DNA of 64,000 bases from Enterobacter sp. SA187. GTDB taxonomy: Bacteria; Pseudomonadota; Gammaproteobacteria; Enterobacterales; Enterobacteriaceae. The translations under genes and the position numbers were made by a program. Shown here piece after piece: positions 17,012 through 25,666 of the stretch (the first letter of the stretch is position 1; each line of letters opens with the position of its first letter). The notes beneath the pieces are model-generated. The model saw nothing but the letters and a program-made list of their open reading frames with translations, was not told the DNA's origin and ran no database searches. The stretch covers positions 62,001 through 126,000 of the forward strand of contig NZ_CP019113.1 in the NCBI RefSeq assembly GCF_001888805.2. Reading direction: 5' to 3'.

Positions 17012-17039
17012 ATTATACTGTATGCTCATACAGTATCAA
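17012..17039 (-). promoter_or_regulatory. recA promoter with LexA (SOS) box
   Basis: On the minus strand TTGATA, a 16-base spacer and TATAAT enclose CTGTATGAGCATACAG, a perfect CTGT-N8-ACAG LexA box at 17018-17033. The arrangement is the same as in E. coli recA. The LexA dimer would cover the whole promoter core. The -35 end overlaps the last codons of pncC. Confidence 0.97.
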
Positions 17040-17533
17040 GTGTTTTGTAGAAATTGTTGCCATAGCGTTTGCAGGGCATAAGCCGTGGCCTGACGACGCA
17101 CATTTTCGCGGTCGCCGCTGAAGCATTCACAGCGGGTGATCCCCTCGCCTGCGGCGCTGGCAAAGCCAAACCACACGGTGCCGACGGGCTTGGTAGCCGT
17201 GCCGCCGTCCGGTCCGGCAATGCCGCTGATGGCGATCGCATAGTCCGCGCGGGCGGCTTTAATGGCGCCTATCGCCATCTCAACCACCACCGGCTCGCTC
17301 ACCGCGCCATGCTGTTCCAGCGTGGCGGGCTTAACGCCAATCATCTGCGCTTTCGCTTCGTTACTATAGGTGACAAAACCGCGTTCAAACCAGGCGGAAC
17401 TGCCCGCAATATCGGTGATGACTTTCGCCACCCAGCCGCCGGTGCAGGATTCAGCGGTGGTGACCGTGGCGCCCCGCGCTTTGAGCGCCTGTCCGATACG
17501 CTCGCTCAGATGCATCAATTCACTGTCTGTCAT
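17036..17533 (-). CDS. pncC: PncC, nicotinamide-nucleotide amidase (CinA C-terminal family)
   Basis: 165 residues, the E. coli length, beginning MTDSELMHLSERIG (a second ATG one codon upstream is possible). Conserved elements are TTAESCTGGWVAKVI, TYSNEAKAQMIGV and SGIAGPDGG. In E. coli this enzyme converts NMN to NaMN in pyridine nucleotide recycling. The gene ends inside the recA promoter. A second, diverged CinA-like gene occurs near the right end of this window. Confidence 0.95.
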   Translation of the reverse strand: MTDSELMHLSERIGQALKARGATVTTAESCTGGWVAKVITDIAGSSAWFERGFVTYSNEAKAQMIGVKPATLEQHGAVSEPVVVEMAIGAIKAARADYAIAISGIAGPDGGTATKPVGTVWFGFASAAGEGITRCECFSGDRENVRRQATAYALQTLWQQFLQNT

Positions 17534-17627
17534 CATGACTCCCGTAAGTGAATAAAAACATGGCAGACAAGATAGCATCTTCTCAATAAAGGTGGGGGCG
17601 GGAAGTCGATTTTACGAGGGGGCTTCA

Positions 17628-17652
17628 GAAAAAAGGCCAGCGGACGCCGGCC
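17628..17652 (-). terminator. Terminator of mltB
   Basis: On the minus strand GGCCGGC, a 4-base loop, GCTGGCC (one G-U pair), then T6. It starts about 10 bases after the mltB stop. Confidence 0.8.
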
Positions 17653-17662
17653 TTTATCGTTA

Positions 17663-18745
17663 TTACTTAACGCGCGACAGCGCCACCGTCTGACCGAGCT
17701 GCCAGACTGCCATTGCATAGTGGGTGCTGTGGTTATAGCGGGTTATGGCGTAGAAGTTCGGCAGACCGTACCAGTATTCGTAGCCGGTGCCCACATCGAG
17801 GCGCAGCAGGCTCGCTTCCTGATGATTACCCAGCGATTGCTGCGGCGTTAAGCCCGCCGCCGCCAGCTGCGCAACGCTGTATTTGGTTTTGAAGCCGTTC
17901 GCCAGCCCCGGCGCCTGCCCGATGGCCGGTACTGCCACCAGATCGCCTTTCACCCAGCCATGCTCTTTGAAGTAGTTGGCCACGCTGCCGATAGCATCCA
18001 CCGGATCCCACAGGTTGATATGCCCGTCGCCATTAAAATCAACGGCATACTCTTTATAGGAGGACGGCATAAACTGTCCGTAGCCCATCGCCCCGGCAAA
18101 AGAACCTTTCAAATCGAGCGGATCGTCGCTCTCATCGCGCGCCATCAGCAGGAAGGTTTCCAGCTCGGAAGAGAAATAGGCGGCGCGGCGCGGATAGGCG
18201 AATGACAGGGTTGCCAGCGCATCCAGAATGCGGGTTTTCCCCATCACGCGGCCCCAGCGGGTTTCCACGCCGATGATGCCGACGATGATTTCCGGCGGCA
18301 CGCCGTACACCTGCCACGCGCGATTGAGCGCATCTTCATATTGATCCCAGAAGGCTACGCCGTTTTGCACGTTATCCGGCGTGATGAACTGTTTACGGTA
18401 ACGCAGCCAGGCACCGGTTGGCCCTGAGGGTACGCTGGCGGTCGGCGCCTGGCGATCCATCAGGCGCAGCACGGAATCAAGGCGCTTCGCCTGCGAGAGG
18501 ATCTCATGCAGTTGCTGACGGTCAAAACCGTGTTTGCTGACCATCATATTGATGAACTGTTCAGCCGCCGGGTTGTTGGCAAAATCGCCGGCCGGATTGA
18601 GCATAGTATGCTGCGGCTCCAGCAGGAATCCGCCGGAAGGCGGCGTGCCCGCAGTGGCAGGAGCCTGAGTGGATTTTGGTTTACTGCTACAGGCGGAGAG
18701 CAGAACCAGCACAGGTAAAAGAGCTGCGTAACGACGCTTAAACAT
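17663..18745 (-). CDS. mltB: MltB, membrane-bound lytic murein transglycosylase B (lipoprotein)
   Basis: 360 residues (E. coli 361). Lipoprotein signal MFKRRYAALLPVLVLLSAC with the acylated cysteine at residue 19, so it is anchored in the outer membrane facing the periplasm. The family-3 catalytic segment GVETRWGRVMGKTRI contains the catalytic Glu, and GAMGYGQFMPSSY follows. Cleaves the MurNAc-GlcNAc bond of peptidoglycan, leaving 1,6-anhydro ends. Divergent from srlA. Confidence 0.96.
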   Translation of the reverse strand: MFKRRYAALLPVLVLLSACSSKPKSTQAPATAGTPPSGGFLLEPQHTMLNPAGDFANNPAAEQFINMMVSKHGFDRQQLHEILSQAKRLDSVLRLMDRQAPTASVPSGPTGAWLRYRKQFITPDNVQNGVAFWDQYEDALNRAWQVYGVPPEIIVGIIGVETRWGRVMGKTRILDALATLSFAYPRRAAYFSSELETFLLMARDESDDPLDLKGSFAGAMGYGQFMPSSYKEYAVDFNGDGHINLWDPVDAIGSVANYFKEHGWVKGDLVAVPAIGQAPGLANGFKTKYSVAQLAAAGLTPQQSLGNHQEASLLRLDVGTGYEYWYGLPNFYAITRYNHSTHYAMAVWQLGQTVALSRVK

Positions 18746-18902
18746 GGGACATCCATATAAGATAACGAATTCGGCGAGAGGGAATTATGGTAAAGCATCT
18801 GCCTGTCCACAAGGAAGCGGCAAAGAGAAGTCGCCGCAACATTCTCCTGCGCCCCGCCTAAATCTTGCAAAACGAACGTTTACTCCCCTTCTTTTCCTTA
18901 AA

Positions 18903-18932
18903 ATCTTTCATTTCGATCATTTTATCTTTCAT
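18903..18932 (+). promoter_or_regulatory. Direct repeats upstream of srlA, possible SrlR operator
   Basis: ATCTTTCAT occurs at 18903-18911 and again at 18924-18932, exactly 21 bases apart (two helical turns), about 85 bases upstream of srlA. Spaced direct repeats on one face of the helix suit a DeoR-type repressor such as SrlR. No CRP site was clear. The assignment is inference from position and geometry. Confidence 0.4.
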
Positions 18933-19015
18933 AATGAGATATGAATAACACTTTCAAACCTTTCAAAGTGATTATTATTAGCCGTGCAAAAGACCCTACC
19001 CTGGAGGAGAAAAGA

Positions 19016-19579
19016 ATGATCGAAACCATCACGCACGGCGCCGAGTGGTTTATCGGGCTGTTTCAGAAAGGTGGCGAAGTATTTACCGGCATGGTGACGG
19101 GCATTCTGCCGTTGCTGATCAGTCTGCTGGTGATCATGAACGCGCTGATTAACTTTATTGGTCAGCAACGCATCGAACGACTGGCGCAGGGCTGCGCCGG
19201 TAATCCCGTTACCCGCTATCTGCTGCTGCCGCTGGTCGGCACTTTTGTGTTCTGTAATCCGATGACGCTCAGCCTGGGCCGTTTTATGCCGGAAAAATAC
19301 AAGCCGAGCTATTACGCCGCCGCGTCCTATAGCTGCCACTCGATGAACGGCCTGTTCCCGCACATTAATCCCGGCGAGCTGTTTGTGTATCTGGGCATCG
19401 CCAGCGGCCTCACTACGCTGGGTTTACCCCTCGGCCCGCTGGCGGTGAGCTACCTGCTGGTCGGCCTCGTCACCAACTTCTTTCGCGGCTGGGTCACTGA
19501 CCTCACCACCGCCATTTTTGAGAAAAAAATGGGCATTCAACTGGAGCAGAAAGTCCGCCTGGCAGGAGCAACATCATGA
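19016..19579 (+). CDS. srlA: SrlA, sorbitol PTS permease IIC component
   Basis: 187 residues, as in E. coli, starting MIETITHGAEWFIG behind CTGGAGGAGA. Several membrane segments; forms the IIC part of the glucitol PTS with SrlE. The invariant family segment FVFCNPMTLSLGRF is present. First gene of srlAEBD-gutM-srlR-gutQ. Sorbitol is phosphorylated on entry. The stop overlaps the srlE start by 4 bases. Confidence 0.96.
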   Translation: MIETITHGAEWFIGLFQKGGEVFTGMVTGILPLLISLLVIMNALINFIGQQRIERLAQGCAGNPVTRYLLLPLVGTFVFCNPMTLSLGRFMPEKYKPSYYAAASYSCHSMNGLFPHINPGELFVYLGIASGLTTLGLPLGPLAVSYLLVGLVTNFFRGWVTDLTTAIFEKKMGIQLEQKVRLAGATS

Positions 19580-20529
19580 CGCGCATTGTGATTGAAAAGG
19601 GCACCGGCGGCTGGGGCGGCCCGCTGACGATTGACGCCACCACGCCGAAAAAAATCGTCTATATCACGGCCGGAACGCGCCCGGCCATCGTCGACAAGCT
19701 GGCGCAGCTTACCGGCTGGCAGGCGGTGGACGGCTTCAAAGAGGGAGAACCTGCGGAAGCAGAGATCGGCGTGGCGGTGATCGACTGCGGCGGCACCCTG
19801 CGCTGTGGGATCTACCCGAAACGCCGTATTCCGACGGTGAATATTCATGCCACCGGCAAGTCCGGCCCGCTGGCGCAGTACATCACCGAAGACATTTACG
19901 TCTCCGGCGTGAAAGAGGAAAACATTCGCCACGAACAGGCCGCCACGGCAAATCCTGCGCCGCGGGATTACGACACCAGTAAGAAGATCACCGAGCAGAG
20001 CGACGGCCTGCTGGCGAAGGTCGGCATGGGGATGGGCTCGGCGGTGGCGGTACTCTTTCAGGCCGGGCGCGACACCATTGATACGGTGCTGAAAACCATC
20101 CTGCCGTTTATGGCGTTCGTTGCGGCGCTGATCGGCATCATCATGGCATCCGGTCTGGGCGACTGGATCGCCCACGGCCTCGCCCCGCTCGCCAGCCATC
20201 CGCTGGGGCTGGTGACGCTGGCGCTGATCTGCTCCTTCCCGCTGCTGTCGCCCTTCCTCGGCCCTGGCGCGGTCATCGCCCAGGTGATTGGCGTACTGAT
20301 CGGCGTACAGATTGGCCTCGGGCACATCCCGCCGCATCTCGCCCTGCCCGCCCTGTTTGCGATTAACGCCCAGGCGGCGTGCGACTTCATTCCTGTGGGG
20401 CTGTCACTGGCGGAAGCGCGTCAGGACACGGTGCGCGTCGGCGTTCCTTCTGTACTGGTCAGCCGTTTTCTCACCGGCGCGCCTACCGTCCTTATCGCCT
20501 GGTTTGTTTCAGGTTTCATCTATCAATAA
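19576..20529 (+). CDS. srlE: SrlE, sorbitol PTS IIBC component
   Basis: 317 residues (E. coli 319). The N-terminal cytosolic IIB domain opens MTRIVIEKGTGGWGGP; the phosphorylatable Cys is probably the one in VAVIDCGGTLRCGIY. The C-terminal half, from about residue 170, holds the membrane segments (TILPFMAFVAALIGIIMASG). Works with SrlA and SrlB. Overlaps srlA by 4 bases; srlB follows after 13 bases. Confidence 0.96.
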   Translation: MTRIVIEKGTGGWGGPLTIDATTPKKIVYITAGTRPAIVDKLAQLTGWQAVDGFKEGEPAEAEIGVAVIDCGGTLRCGIYPKRRIPTVNIHATGKSGPLAQYITEDIYVSGVKEENIRHEQAATANPAPRDYDTSKKITEQSDGLLAKVGMGMGSAVAVLFQAGRDTIDTVLKTILPFMAFVAALIGIIMASGLGDWIAHGLAPLASHPLGLVTLALICSFPLLSPFLGPGAVIAQVIGVLIGVQIGLGHIPPHLALPALFAINAQAACDFIPVGLSLAEARQDTVRVGVPSVLVSRFLTGAPTVLIAWFVSGFIYQ

Positions 20530-20542
20530 GAGGTCATAAACG

Positions 20543-20905
20543 ATGTCCGTGATCTACCAGACCACCATCACCCATATTGGCGACAGCGCAGCGGAGGCGC
20601 TGGACGAAAAGATGCTGATCACCTTTCGCGAGGGCGCGCCGGCCGACATTCAGGCGTTCTGCTTTATTCACTGCCACGGCGAAATGCACGGCAGCCTGCA
20701 ACCCGGCGCGGTATTCGAGCTGGGGGAACAGCGCTATCCCGTCACCGCCGTGGGGGCGGTGGCGGGCGAAAACCTGCGCGAGCTGGGTCATATCACCCTG
20801 CGGTTTGACGGAGAACGCGAGGCGGAATTCCCCGGTACGGTGCACGTCGCCGGGCCGGTGCCATCGGCGATCCAGCCGGGCTGCATTTTAAAATTTACTG
20901 CGTAG
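20543..20905 (+). CDS. srlB: SrlB, sorbitol PTS IIA component
   Basis: 120 residues (E. coli 123). Cytosolic glucitol-type IIA protein that accepts phosphate from HPr and passes it to the IIB domain of SrlE. The phosphorylated His is probably in the CFIHCHGEMHG segment. Lies between srlE and srlD with short gaps. Confidence 0.95.
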   Translation: MSVIYQTTITHIGDSAAEALDEKMLITFREGAPADIQAFCFIHCHGEMHGSLQPGAVFELGEQRYPVTAVGAVAGENLRELGHITLRFDGEREAEFPGTVHVAGPVPSAIQPGCILKFTA

Positions 20906-20919
20906 TTGAGGAGAAAAGT

Positions 20920-21699
20920 ATGGATCAGGTTGCCGTTGTCATTGGCGGAGGACAGACCTTAGGGGCGTTCCTGTGCCGTGGGCTGGCCGCAGAGGGTTAT
21001 CGGGTGGCGGTGGTGGATATTCAGAGCGATAAAGCCGCCAGCACCGCACAGCAGATCAATGCCGAATTCGGCGAAGGTAAGGCGTACGGTTTCGGGGCAG
21101 ACGCCACCAGCGAACAGAGCGTGCTGGCGCTCTCCCGAGGCGTGGACGAGATTTTTGGCCGCGTCGATTTGCTGGTATACAGCGCCGGGATCGCCAAAGC
21201 GGCCTTTATCAGCGACGTCGAGCTGGGGGATTTTGACCGCTCGTTGCAGGTGAATCTGGTGGGCTATTTCCTCTGTGCGCGGGAGTTTTCACGGCTGATG
21301 ATCCGCGACGGCATCGCCGGGCGTATCATCCAGATCAACTCGAAATCCGGCAAAGTGGGCAGCAAACACAATTCCGGCTACAGCGCCGCCAAGTTCGGCG
21401 GCGTGGGGTTAACGCAGTCGCTGGCGCTGGATCTGGCGGAGTACGGCATTACCGTGCACTCGCTGATGCTCGGTAATCTGCTGAAATCGCCGATGTTCCA
21501 GTCGCTGATCCCGCAGTATGCCAGCAAGCTCGGTATTCCCGCCGATCAGGTGGAGCAGCATTACATTGATAAAGTGCCGCTGAAGCGCGGCTGCGATTAT
21601 CAGGATGTGCTTAACCTGCTGCTGTTTTACGCCAGCCCGCTGGCGTCTTACTGCACCGGGCAGTCGATTAATATCACCGGCGGGCAGGTGATGTTTTGA
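20920..21699 (+). CDS. srlD: SrlD, sorbitol-6-phosphate 2-dehydrogenase
   Basis: 259 residues, as in E. coli. Short-chain dehydrogenase: the NAD-binding Gly-rich loop is GGGQTLGAFLC near residues 8-18, and the catalytic Ser, Tyr and Lys lie in INSKSGKVGSKHNSGYSAAKFG. Oxidises D-sorbitol 6-phosphate to fructose 6-phosphate. Followed by two REP units before gutM. Confidence 0.97.
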   Translation: MDQVAVVIGGGQTLGAFLCRGLAAEGYRVAVVDIQSDKAASTAQQINAEFGEGKAYGFGADATSEQSVLALSRGVDEIFGRVDLLVYSAGIAKAAFISDVELGDFDRSLQVNLVGYFLCAREFSRLMIRDGIAGRIIQINSKSGKVGSKHNSGYSAAKFGGVGLTQSLALDLAEYGITVHSLMLGNLLKSPMFQSLIPQYASKLGIPADQVEQHYIDKVPLKRGCDYQDVLNLLLFYASPLASYCTGQSINITGGQVMF

Positions 21700-21706
21700 G
21701 TTCATT

Positions 21707-21784
21707 CCCCGGTGGCGCTGCGCTTACCGGGGCTACAACCCTCCATGACCGTAGGCCGGGTAAGGCGCAGCCGCCACCCGGCAA
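21707..21784. repeat. BIME: two REP units between srlD and gutM
   Basis: CCCCGGTGGCG...TTACCGGGGCTACA followed by GTAGGCCGGGTAAGG...CCACCCGGCAA in inverted orientation. It separates the catabolic genes from the regulatory genes of the sorbitol operon and may dampen downstream expression. Confidence 0.85.
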
Positions 21785-21806
21785 TTCCGGCAATTAAGGA
21801 GTCACT

Positions 21807-22166
21807 ATGGTAACGGCACTTATCACCGTCGCCGCCATCGCCTGGATCGGCCAGATGGCGCTGGGCGGCTGGCAGATCCGCCAGTTTAACCGCGCCTTTG
21901 AGCAGCTGTGCCAGCGCGGGCGGGTCGGCGTCGGGCGGGCTGGCGGACGTTTTCAGCCCCGCGTGGTCATCGCCGTCGCGCTGGATGAACAGCAGCGCGT
22001 GACGGACACCTTATTGATGAAAGGACTGACGGTTTTCGCCAGACCGTTAAAAATTTCCGCGCTTACCGGCAAACATCGTGATGAATTACGCCCTGATGTG
22101 ATCTTTCCCCATGATCCGCGCTGTCAGAATGCTCTATCATTAGCGCTTAAAATGAAACATGGGTAA
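21807..22166 (+). CDS. gutM: GutM, transcriptional activator of the sorbitol operon
   Basis: 119 residues (E. coli 119). Starts MVTALITVAAIAWIGQMALG, a hydrophobic N-terminus, then the basic segment RGRVGVGRAGGRFQPRVV typical of GutM. In E. coli it activates srl while SrlR represses it; how GutM works is little studied. GCAATTAAGGAG precedes the start. Confidence 0.93.
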   Translation: MVTALITVAAIAWIGQMALGGWQIRQFNRAFEQLCQRGRVGVGRAGGRFQPRVVIAVALDEQQRVTDTLLMKGLTVFARPLKISALTGKHRDELRPDVIFPHDPRCQNALSLALKMKHG

Positions 22167-22231
22167 TTTCGTTGTGAACGCTTTTAGCTTGCGAAATTAT
22201 CAGTTCGCACTTTTACGCAGGATCCACGCTT

Positions 22232-23005
22232 ATGAAACCACGTCAGCGCCAGGCCGCTATTCTCGAACATCTGCATCAGCGGGGAAAATGTTCGGTTGAT
22301 GAACTGGCGCAGCAGTTCGACACCACCGGCACCACCATCCGCAAAGATCTGGTGATCCTCGAACACGCCGGTACGGTGATCCGCACTTATGGCGGCGTCG
22401 TGCTTAATAAGGACGAAGCGGATCCGCCTATCGATCATAAAGCGCTGATTAACACCACTCAGAAAGCGCGCATCGCCGAAACGGCGGTGGGCTTTATTCA
22501 CGATGGCGATTCGCTGATCCTCGACGCAGGGAGTACGGTGCTGCAAATGGTGCCTCTGCTCAGCCGCTTTAATAACATCACGGTCATGACCAACAGCCTG
22601 CACATCGTTAACGCCCTGTCGGAGCTGGACAACGAGCAGACCATACTGATGCCGGGCGGCACTTTCCGTAAAAAATCCGCCTCCTTCCACGGCCAGCTGG
22701 CGGAAAACGCCTTTGAGCATTTCAGCTTCGATAAGCTGTTTATGGGCACCGACGGCATCGATCTCAGCGCGGGCGTCACCACCTTCAACGAAGTGTTTAC
22801 CGTCAGTAAAGCCATGTGCAACGCCGCGAGGGAAGTGATCCTGATGGCCGACTCCTCAAAGTTTGGCCGCAAAAGCCCGAATATCGTCTGTAGCCTGGAG
22901 AGCGTGGATAAACTGATCACCGACGCGGGAATTTCCGAAGAGTTCCGCGCCGCACTGGAAGACAAAGGAATTGATGTGATTATTGCCGGAGAGAGCCATG
23001 AGTGA
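22232..23005 (+). CDS. srlR: SrlR, DeoR-family repressor of the sorbitol operon
   Basis: 257 residues, as in E. coli. N-terminal DeoR helix-turn-helix (KPRQRQAAILEHLHQRGKCS and TTGTTIRKDL, residues 2-45), then the sugar-phosphate sensing domain with LDAGSTVLQM and MGTDGIDL. Represses the srl genes in the absence of sorbitol. Overlaps gutQ by 8 bases. Confidence 0.96.
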   Translation: MKPRQRQAAILEHLHQRGKCSVDELAQQFDTTGTTIRKDLVILEHAGTVIRTYGGVVLNKDEADPPIDHKALINTTQKARIAETAVGFIHDGDSLILDAGSTVLQMVPLLSRFNNITVMTNSLHIVNALSELDNEQTILMPGGTFRKKSASFHGQLAENAFEHFSFDKLFMGTDGIDLSAGVTTFNEVFTVSKAMCNAAREVILMADSSKFGRKSPNIVCSLESVDKLITDAGISEEFRAALEDKGIDVIIAGESHE

Positions 23006-23963
23006 ACATCTGTTAAATACCGCCCGCCAGACCCTGCTGCTGGAATTACAGGAAGCCAGCCGTCTGCCGGAACGCCTCGGGGACGACTTCGTGCGCGCCG
23101 CCAGCGCCATCCTGCACTGCGAAGGCAAAGTGATTGTCTCCGGCATCGGCAAATCCGGACACATTGGCAAGAAGATCGCCGCCACCCTCGCCAGCACCGG
23201 TACCCCGGCGTTTTTTGTGCACCCGGCGGAAGCGCTGCACGGCGATCTTGGCATGATTGAAAGCCGCGACCTGCTGCTGTTTATCTCCTATTCCGGCACC
23301 GCCAAAGAGCTGGATCTGATCATCCCGCGGCTGGAAGAAAAAGGCGTCGCGCTGCTGGCGATGACCGGTAAATCCCGCTCCCCGCTGGCGCTGGCCGCCA
23401 AAGCCTGGCTGGACATTTCGGTGGAGCGTGAAGCCTGCCCGATGCACCTTGCGCCCACCTCCAGCACCGTTAACACGCTGATGATGGGCGACGCGCTGGC
23501 GATGGCGGTGATGCAGGCGCGCGGTTTTAACGAAGAAGATTTCGCCCGTTCGCATCCGGCGGGGGCGCTGGGCGCGCGGTTGCTTAATAAAGTGCATCAC
23601 CTGATGCGTACCGGTGACGCCCTGCCGCAGGTGCAACTCGACACCAGCGTGATGGACGCCATGCTGGAACTGAGCCGCACCGGGCTGGGGCTGGTGGCGG
23701 TATGCGACAGCGCGCAGCACGTTCAGGGGGTATTTACCGATGGCGACCTGCGCCGCTGGCTGGTGGGCGGCGGCACGCTGGACGCCGCGGTACGTGACGC
23801 CATGACGCCGGGCGGCGTCACGCTACAGGCGCAGAGCCGCGCCATTGATGCCAAAGAGATCCTGATGAAGCGCAAAATCGCCGCCGCCCCGGTGGTGGAT
23901 GAAAACGGCGTGCTCACCGGCGCTATCAACTTACAGGACTTCTACCAGGCGGGCATTCTCTAG
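22998..23963 (+). CDS. gutQ: GutQ, arabinose-5-phosphate isomerase
   Basis: 321 residues, the E. coli length, starting MSEHLLNTARQTLLLELQE inside the end of srlR. An N-terminal SIS domain (SGIGKSGHIGKKIAATLAST; FISYSGTAKELD) is followed by two CBS domains from about residue 205. Interconverts ribulose 5-phosphate and arabinose 5-phosphate, as KdsD does for Kdo synthesis. Ends head-on against norR with 4 bases of overlap. Confidence 0.96.
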   Translation: MSEHLLNTARQTLLLELQEASRLPERLGDDFVRAASAILHCEGKVIVSGIGKSGHIGKKIAATLASTGTPAFFVHPAEALHGDLGMIESRDLLLFISYSGTAKELDLIIPRLEEKGVALLAMTGKSRSPLALAAKAWLDISVEREACPMHLAPTSSTVNTLMMGDALAMAVMQARGFNEEDFARSHPAGALGARLLNKVHHLMRTGDALPQVQLDTSVMDAMLELSRTGLGLVAVCDSAQHVQGVFTDGDLRRWLVGGGTLDAAVRDAMTPGGVTLQAQSRAIDAKEILMKRKIAAAPVVDENGVLTGAINLQDFYQAGIL

Positions 23964-25483
23964 CCCTTCAGCCCCAGACGCTTCGCCAGCCGGTGCAGGT
24001 TGGCGACGTCCATCTCCAGCGCCCGCGCGCTTGCCGCCCAGTTATGGTCGTGGGCGCGCAGGGCATTCTCAATCAGCTGGCGCTGAAAATCTTCCGTAGC
24101 CGTCCGCAGGTTCAGCGCGGCGTCGTTCACTGGCAGGCTGATGACGGGCGTTGCCGCAGGCGCAGCCTCATCGGTAAAGGCAAAGTGATGCGCTTCCAGC
24201 ACCACTTCATCCCCTGCCCGCGTCGCCCGCGCCAGCACCACCGCGCGATGAATGGCATGTTCCAGCTCGCGTACGTTGCCGGGCCAGCCATACGCCAGCA
24301 GCTGCGCCCGCGCGCCGGGGCTTAGCACCACCTGCGCCAGCCCGAGCCGCATCCGGCACTGCTCGCAGAAATAACCCGCCAGCAGGATCACATCCTCGCC
24401 CCGCTCCCGCAGCGGCGGTACAAACAGCGGAAAAACGCTCAGACGGTGGAACAGATCGGCGCGAAACCGCCCCGCCAGCACTTCCTCACGCAAATCGCGG
24501 TTGGTGGCGGCAAGCACCCGGACGTCAACCCGCAAACTGCGGTCATCGCCGACGCGCTGAATATCGCCGTACTGCAACACACGCAGCAGCTTCGCCTGCA
24601 ACGCCAGCGACAGCTCGCCGATTTCATCAAGGAACAGCGTGCCGTTATCGGCCATTTCAAACTTACCGCTGCGGTTGCTGATCGCCCCGGTAAAGGCCCC
24701 TTTGACATGACCGAACAGTTCGCTTTCCGCCACGCTTTCCGGCAGCGCCGCGCAGTTCAGGTAGACCAGTGGATTCACCGCCCGTGGCGATCCGCTGTGG
24801 ATCGCTTTCGCCACCAGCTCTTTACCGGTGCCAGTTTCGCCGCTGATCAGCACGTTCAAATCTGAGGCGGCGACAATATCGATCTCTTTTTTCAGCTGCT
24901 GCATTGCCGGGGCGAGGCCGATCATCTCCTGTCCGCGCTCCGGCGTGAAGCTGCTTTCCCCGGCGGGCAGCACGTTCTGGCTTTCCAGCTGGGCAATCAG
25001 CAGCGCGTTATTCAGCGCCCCGGCCACCAACGCGGCTATCAGACGCAGGGCTTCGTCGCTGAAGCCGTCGAATTGATCCGGCTCCATGCCGTCGAGAGTC
25101 AACGCGCCAATCAGCTTCTGCCCGGCAAACAGCGGCAGGCCCAGACAGGCGTGCACTTTCAGGCTCTCCTGGCCGGGGATCAGGCCATCGTAGGGATCGG
25201 GCAGATCGTTGTCTGCCGGAAAGCGCACCACGTCCCCGGCGCGGGCGATGGCCTCCAGGCGCGGGTGTCCGGCAAGGGAAAAGCGTCGCCCCAGCACATC
25301 CTGCGCCAGCCCGTCGATGGCCAGCGGAATAAACTGGTGCGCCTCATAGCGCAGCAGCGCCGAGGCATCGCAGCCCAGCACCTGGCGCAGCGTGGCGATC
25401 AGCCGGGAAAAGCGATCCTGATGACCGATATCGCTTTGCAGTTCAATGGCGATTTTCGCCAGTGCTTCCACGGAAAAACGCAT
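23960..25483 (-). CDS. norR: NorR, NO-responsive sigma-54 activator
   Basis: 507 residues (E. coli 504). The start giving MRFSVEALAKIAIELQ is chosen; codons further upstream lie within the NorR operators. Order of domains: GAF domain (residues 1-170) with a mononuclear iron that binds NO; AAA+ domain with GETGTGKE (Walker A) and the sigma-54 contact loop GAFTGA; C-terminal helix-turn-helix (NWAASARALEMDVANLHRLAKRLG). Divergent from norVW. Confidence 0.97.
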   Translation of the reverse strand: MRFSVEALAKIAIELQSDIGHQDRFSRLIATLRQVLGCDASALLRYEAHQFIPLAIDGLAQDVLGRRFSLAGHPRLEAIARAGDVVRFPADNDLPDPYDGLIPGQESLKVHACLGLPLFAGQKLIGALTLDGMEPDQFDGFSDEALRLIAALVAGALNNALLIAQLESQNVLPAGESSFTPERGQEMIGLAPAMQQLKKEIDIVAASDLNVLISGETGTGKELVAKAIHSGSPRAVNPLVYLNCAALPESVAESELFGHVKGAFTGAISNRSGKFEMADNGTLFLDEIGELSLALQAKLLRVLQYGDIQRVGDDRSLRVDVRVLAATNRDLREEVLAGRFRADLFHRLSVFPLFVPPLRERGEDVILLAGYFCEQCRMRLGLAQVVLSPGARAQLLAYGWPGNVRELEHAIHRAVVLARATRAGDEVVLEAHHFAFTDEAAPAATPVISLPVNDAALNLRTATEDFQRQLIENALRAHDHNWAASARALEMDVANLHRLAKRLGLKG

Positions 25484-25495
25484 ACCCACCTCACA

Positions 25496-25551
25496 GTCAT
25501 TTTGACAATGCATAGTGTCATATTGACCATAAAAAGCATAGTCATTTTGAC
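25496..25551. promoter_or_regulatory. Three NorR enhancer sites
   Basis: Three near-identical palindromes: GTCATTTTGAC at 25496, GTCATATTGAC at 25517 and GTCATTTTGAC at 25541. Each has the GT-N7-AC form known for NorR; three such sites upstream of norV are required in E. coli. The leftmost lies 12 bases upstream of the norR start, so it may also repress norR. Confidence 0.93.
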
Positions 25552-25606
25552 AAACTACCTTTACCAAAAATCTATCAAACCATTGATTTTAAATAAAATA
25601 AAAAAC

Positions 25607-25622
25607 TGGCACGCATCTTGAT
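25607..25622 (+). promoter_or_regulatory. Sigma-54 promoter of norVW
   Basis: TGGCACGCATCTTGAT has the -24 GG and -12 G at the required 12-base distance. The -12 element is TTGA rather than the ideal TTGC. It lies 45 bases upstream of norV and 55 bases after the last NorR site. Confidence 0.8.
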
Positions 25623-25666
25623 ATATGTCAGACATCTTTCTCAAATTCAGAGTGGCTGAGGTTAAT

